Assembly: GCA_009841005.1 (NCBI GenBank)
Contig: VXMR01000124.1
Location: 1-60,400, forward strand
Origin: Gemmatimonadales bacterium
GTDB taxonomy: Bacteria; Gemmatimonadota; Gemmatimonadetes; Palauibacterales; Palauibacteraceae
DNA length: 60,400 nucleotides
Direction of reading: 5' to 3'
Shown: positions 59,847-60,400 of the stretch, piece after piece
Layout: every line of letters starts with the position of its first letter
Numbering within the stretch: the stretch's first letter is position 1
Program-made: the position numbers and the translations under genes
The notes under the pieces: generated by a model
Told to the model about the DNA's origin: nothing
The model's input: only the letters and a program-made list of their open reading frames with translations
Databases searched by the model: none

Positions 59847-60400
59847 ATGGAGACGCCGAAGCAGCAGGTCAACTCCCAGATCGCCCAACTCACGGAACGC
59901 GCAAGGGCGCTGGAGCCTTTGGGCTGGAGGGGACGCCGCGCCGAATGGATCGCGCTCGCCTGCTGCCACGGCGGCGTGTTCACGCGGGTGCAGTGGACGA
60001 GCTTCCTCCGGTGCCACCACGAAAAGGTGGGCCGCGCCGTCCGCAAGCTCGTCGCCCAGGGCGTGGCCATCGAGGAGAAGCCGCCCGGCATCAAGGGCAT
60101 CGGCCGGATATGCCGGATCCACGGTCGCCCGATCTACAAGGCGCTCGGCTTGGGGGACCGCCGCCGCCGGAGGATCACCTCGCCGGAGGTGGTGATGCGG
60201 CGCCTGCTCGGACTCGACTACGTGCTCGAACATCCCCGCCTGCCGTGGCTTCCCACCGAAGCCGACCGGGTGGCCGCCTTCGAGGCGCTCGGGATCGAGC
60301 GGGGGCTTCTTCCCCAACGGGTCTACCGGGGCGCGCTCGGGGGTATCCGGCGCTTCTTCCCGCTCGGGCTGCCCATCGCGCTGGACGCGGAGCGCGCCGT
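59847..60400 (+). CDS. Partial gene, mobile-element-type winged-helix-like protein (runs off right edge)
   Basis: From the ATG at 59847 the frame stays open to the end of the window (184 codons, no stop). It reads METPKQQVNSQIAQLTERARALEP, then WIALACCHGGVFTRVQWTSFLRC with RAVRKLVAQGVAIEEK, which looks like a winged-helix/replication-relaxation-like DNA-binding part. PIYKALGLGDRR, MRRLLGLDYVLEHPRLPWLP and RGLLPQRVYRG follow. I recall this text from integrative-element or plasmid proteins, but I give no name. The rest is beyond the window. Confidence 0.65.
   Translation, partial: METPKQQVNSQIAQLTERARALEPLGWRGRRAEWIALACCHGGVFTRVQWTSFLRCHHEKVGRAVRKLVAQGVAIEEKPPGIKGIGRICRIHGRPIYKALGLGDRRRRRITSPEVVMRRLLGLDYVLEHPRLPWLPTEADRVAAFEALGIERGLLPQRVYRGALGGIRRFFPLGLPIALDAERA

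Noticed and set aside
59483-60100. Minus-strand open frames over the right-edge gene
   Set aside because: They are shadows; the plus-strand frame from 59847 shows coherent protein text and stays open to the edge.
1-60400. CRISPR array or rRNA/tRNA genes
   Set aside because: No regularly spaced direct repeats with unique spacers, and no tRNA-like or rRNA segments were recognised on reading the sequence.

Overview
This 60.4 kb window is GC-rich bacterial chromosome, apart from a more AT-rich right end. The gene content suggests a heterotrophic member of Gemmatimonadota or a related lineage, possibly marine or host-associated. The clues are a large secreted ASP-box/VPS10-like propeller, a 6-bladed propeller lipoprotein, many Tat-exported amidohydrolases and PLP enzymes, a TonB-type receptor with its own ECF sigma/anti-sigma pair, and many acyl-CoA enzymes. 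No rRNA or tRNA gene was seen, so this taxonomic guess is inference.

Left part (1-25.3 kb). A SLC13-type transporter (cut by the left edge) follows an APC/UspA permease. A GTG-started ACAD10/11-like acyl-CoA dehydrogenase converges on a tightly overlapping minus-strand operon (11698 to 3799). That operon encodes a frameshifted YciI protein, a two-subunit Rieske oxygenase, the TRAP membrane subunits DctQ and DctM, an NCS2 permease with an extra C-terminal domain, the TRAP binding protein DctP and an ACAD10/11-like kinase. Next come a TPR-thioredoxin lipoprotein, a sodium:solute symporter plus an exported propeller, and a toxin-antitoxin pair (HigA-VapB-like fused antitoxin with a PIN toxin that lacks a normal start codon). 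The part ends with a Tat-exported class V aminotransferase facing a cupin and two tandem amidohydrolases across a 20-bp perfect palindrome.

Middle part (25.3-52.9 kb). Housekeeping genes (RNase E/G, L21, L27) sit among acyl-CoA catabolism genes. L21 carries an unusual C-terminal E3-binding-like domain and has a near-consensus promoter. An ECF sigma/anti-sigma/TonB-receptor operon ends 68 bp inside recQ. A minus-strand run (B12-binding domain, acyl-CoA carboxylase beta, AtuA, AtuA C-terminal-like protein, enoyl-CoA hydratase, two membrane proteins) resembles branched-chain or terpenoid acyl-CoA degradation. It is followed by threonine aldolase/amidase, then VapBC/dicarboxylate symporter/aminotransferase, then M19-like dipeptidase/amidohydrolase/propeller.

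Right part (52.9-60.4 kb) is an accessory island. It holds a 1.12-kb element bounded by 19-bp inverted repeats, with an IS1595-type transposase remnant and a PEGA lipoprotein passenger gene. Next are an AT-rich secreted-protein gene with two perfect TATAAT boxes and a small HTH protein gene. Last is a five-gene cassette: HTH regulator, Vsr endonuclease, m5C methyltransferase, restriction-endonuclease-like protein, and a trypsin-like protease with an uncharacterised N-terminal domain. Two perfect dyads lie just upstream of the regulator start, as expected for controller sites. A gene with a mobile-element look runs off the right edge. The protease-linked restriction-modification cassette is the best candidate for an undescribed system.
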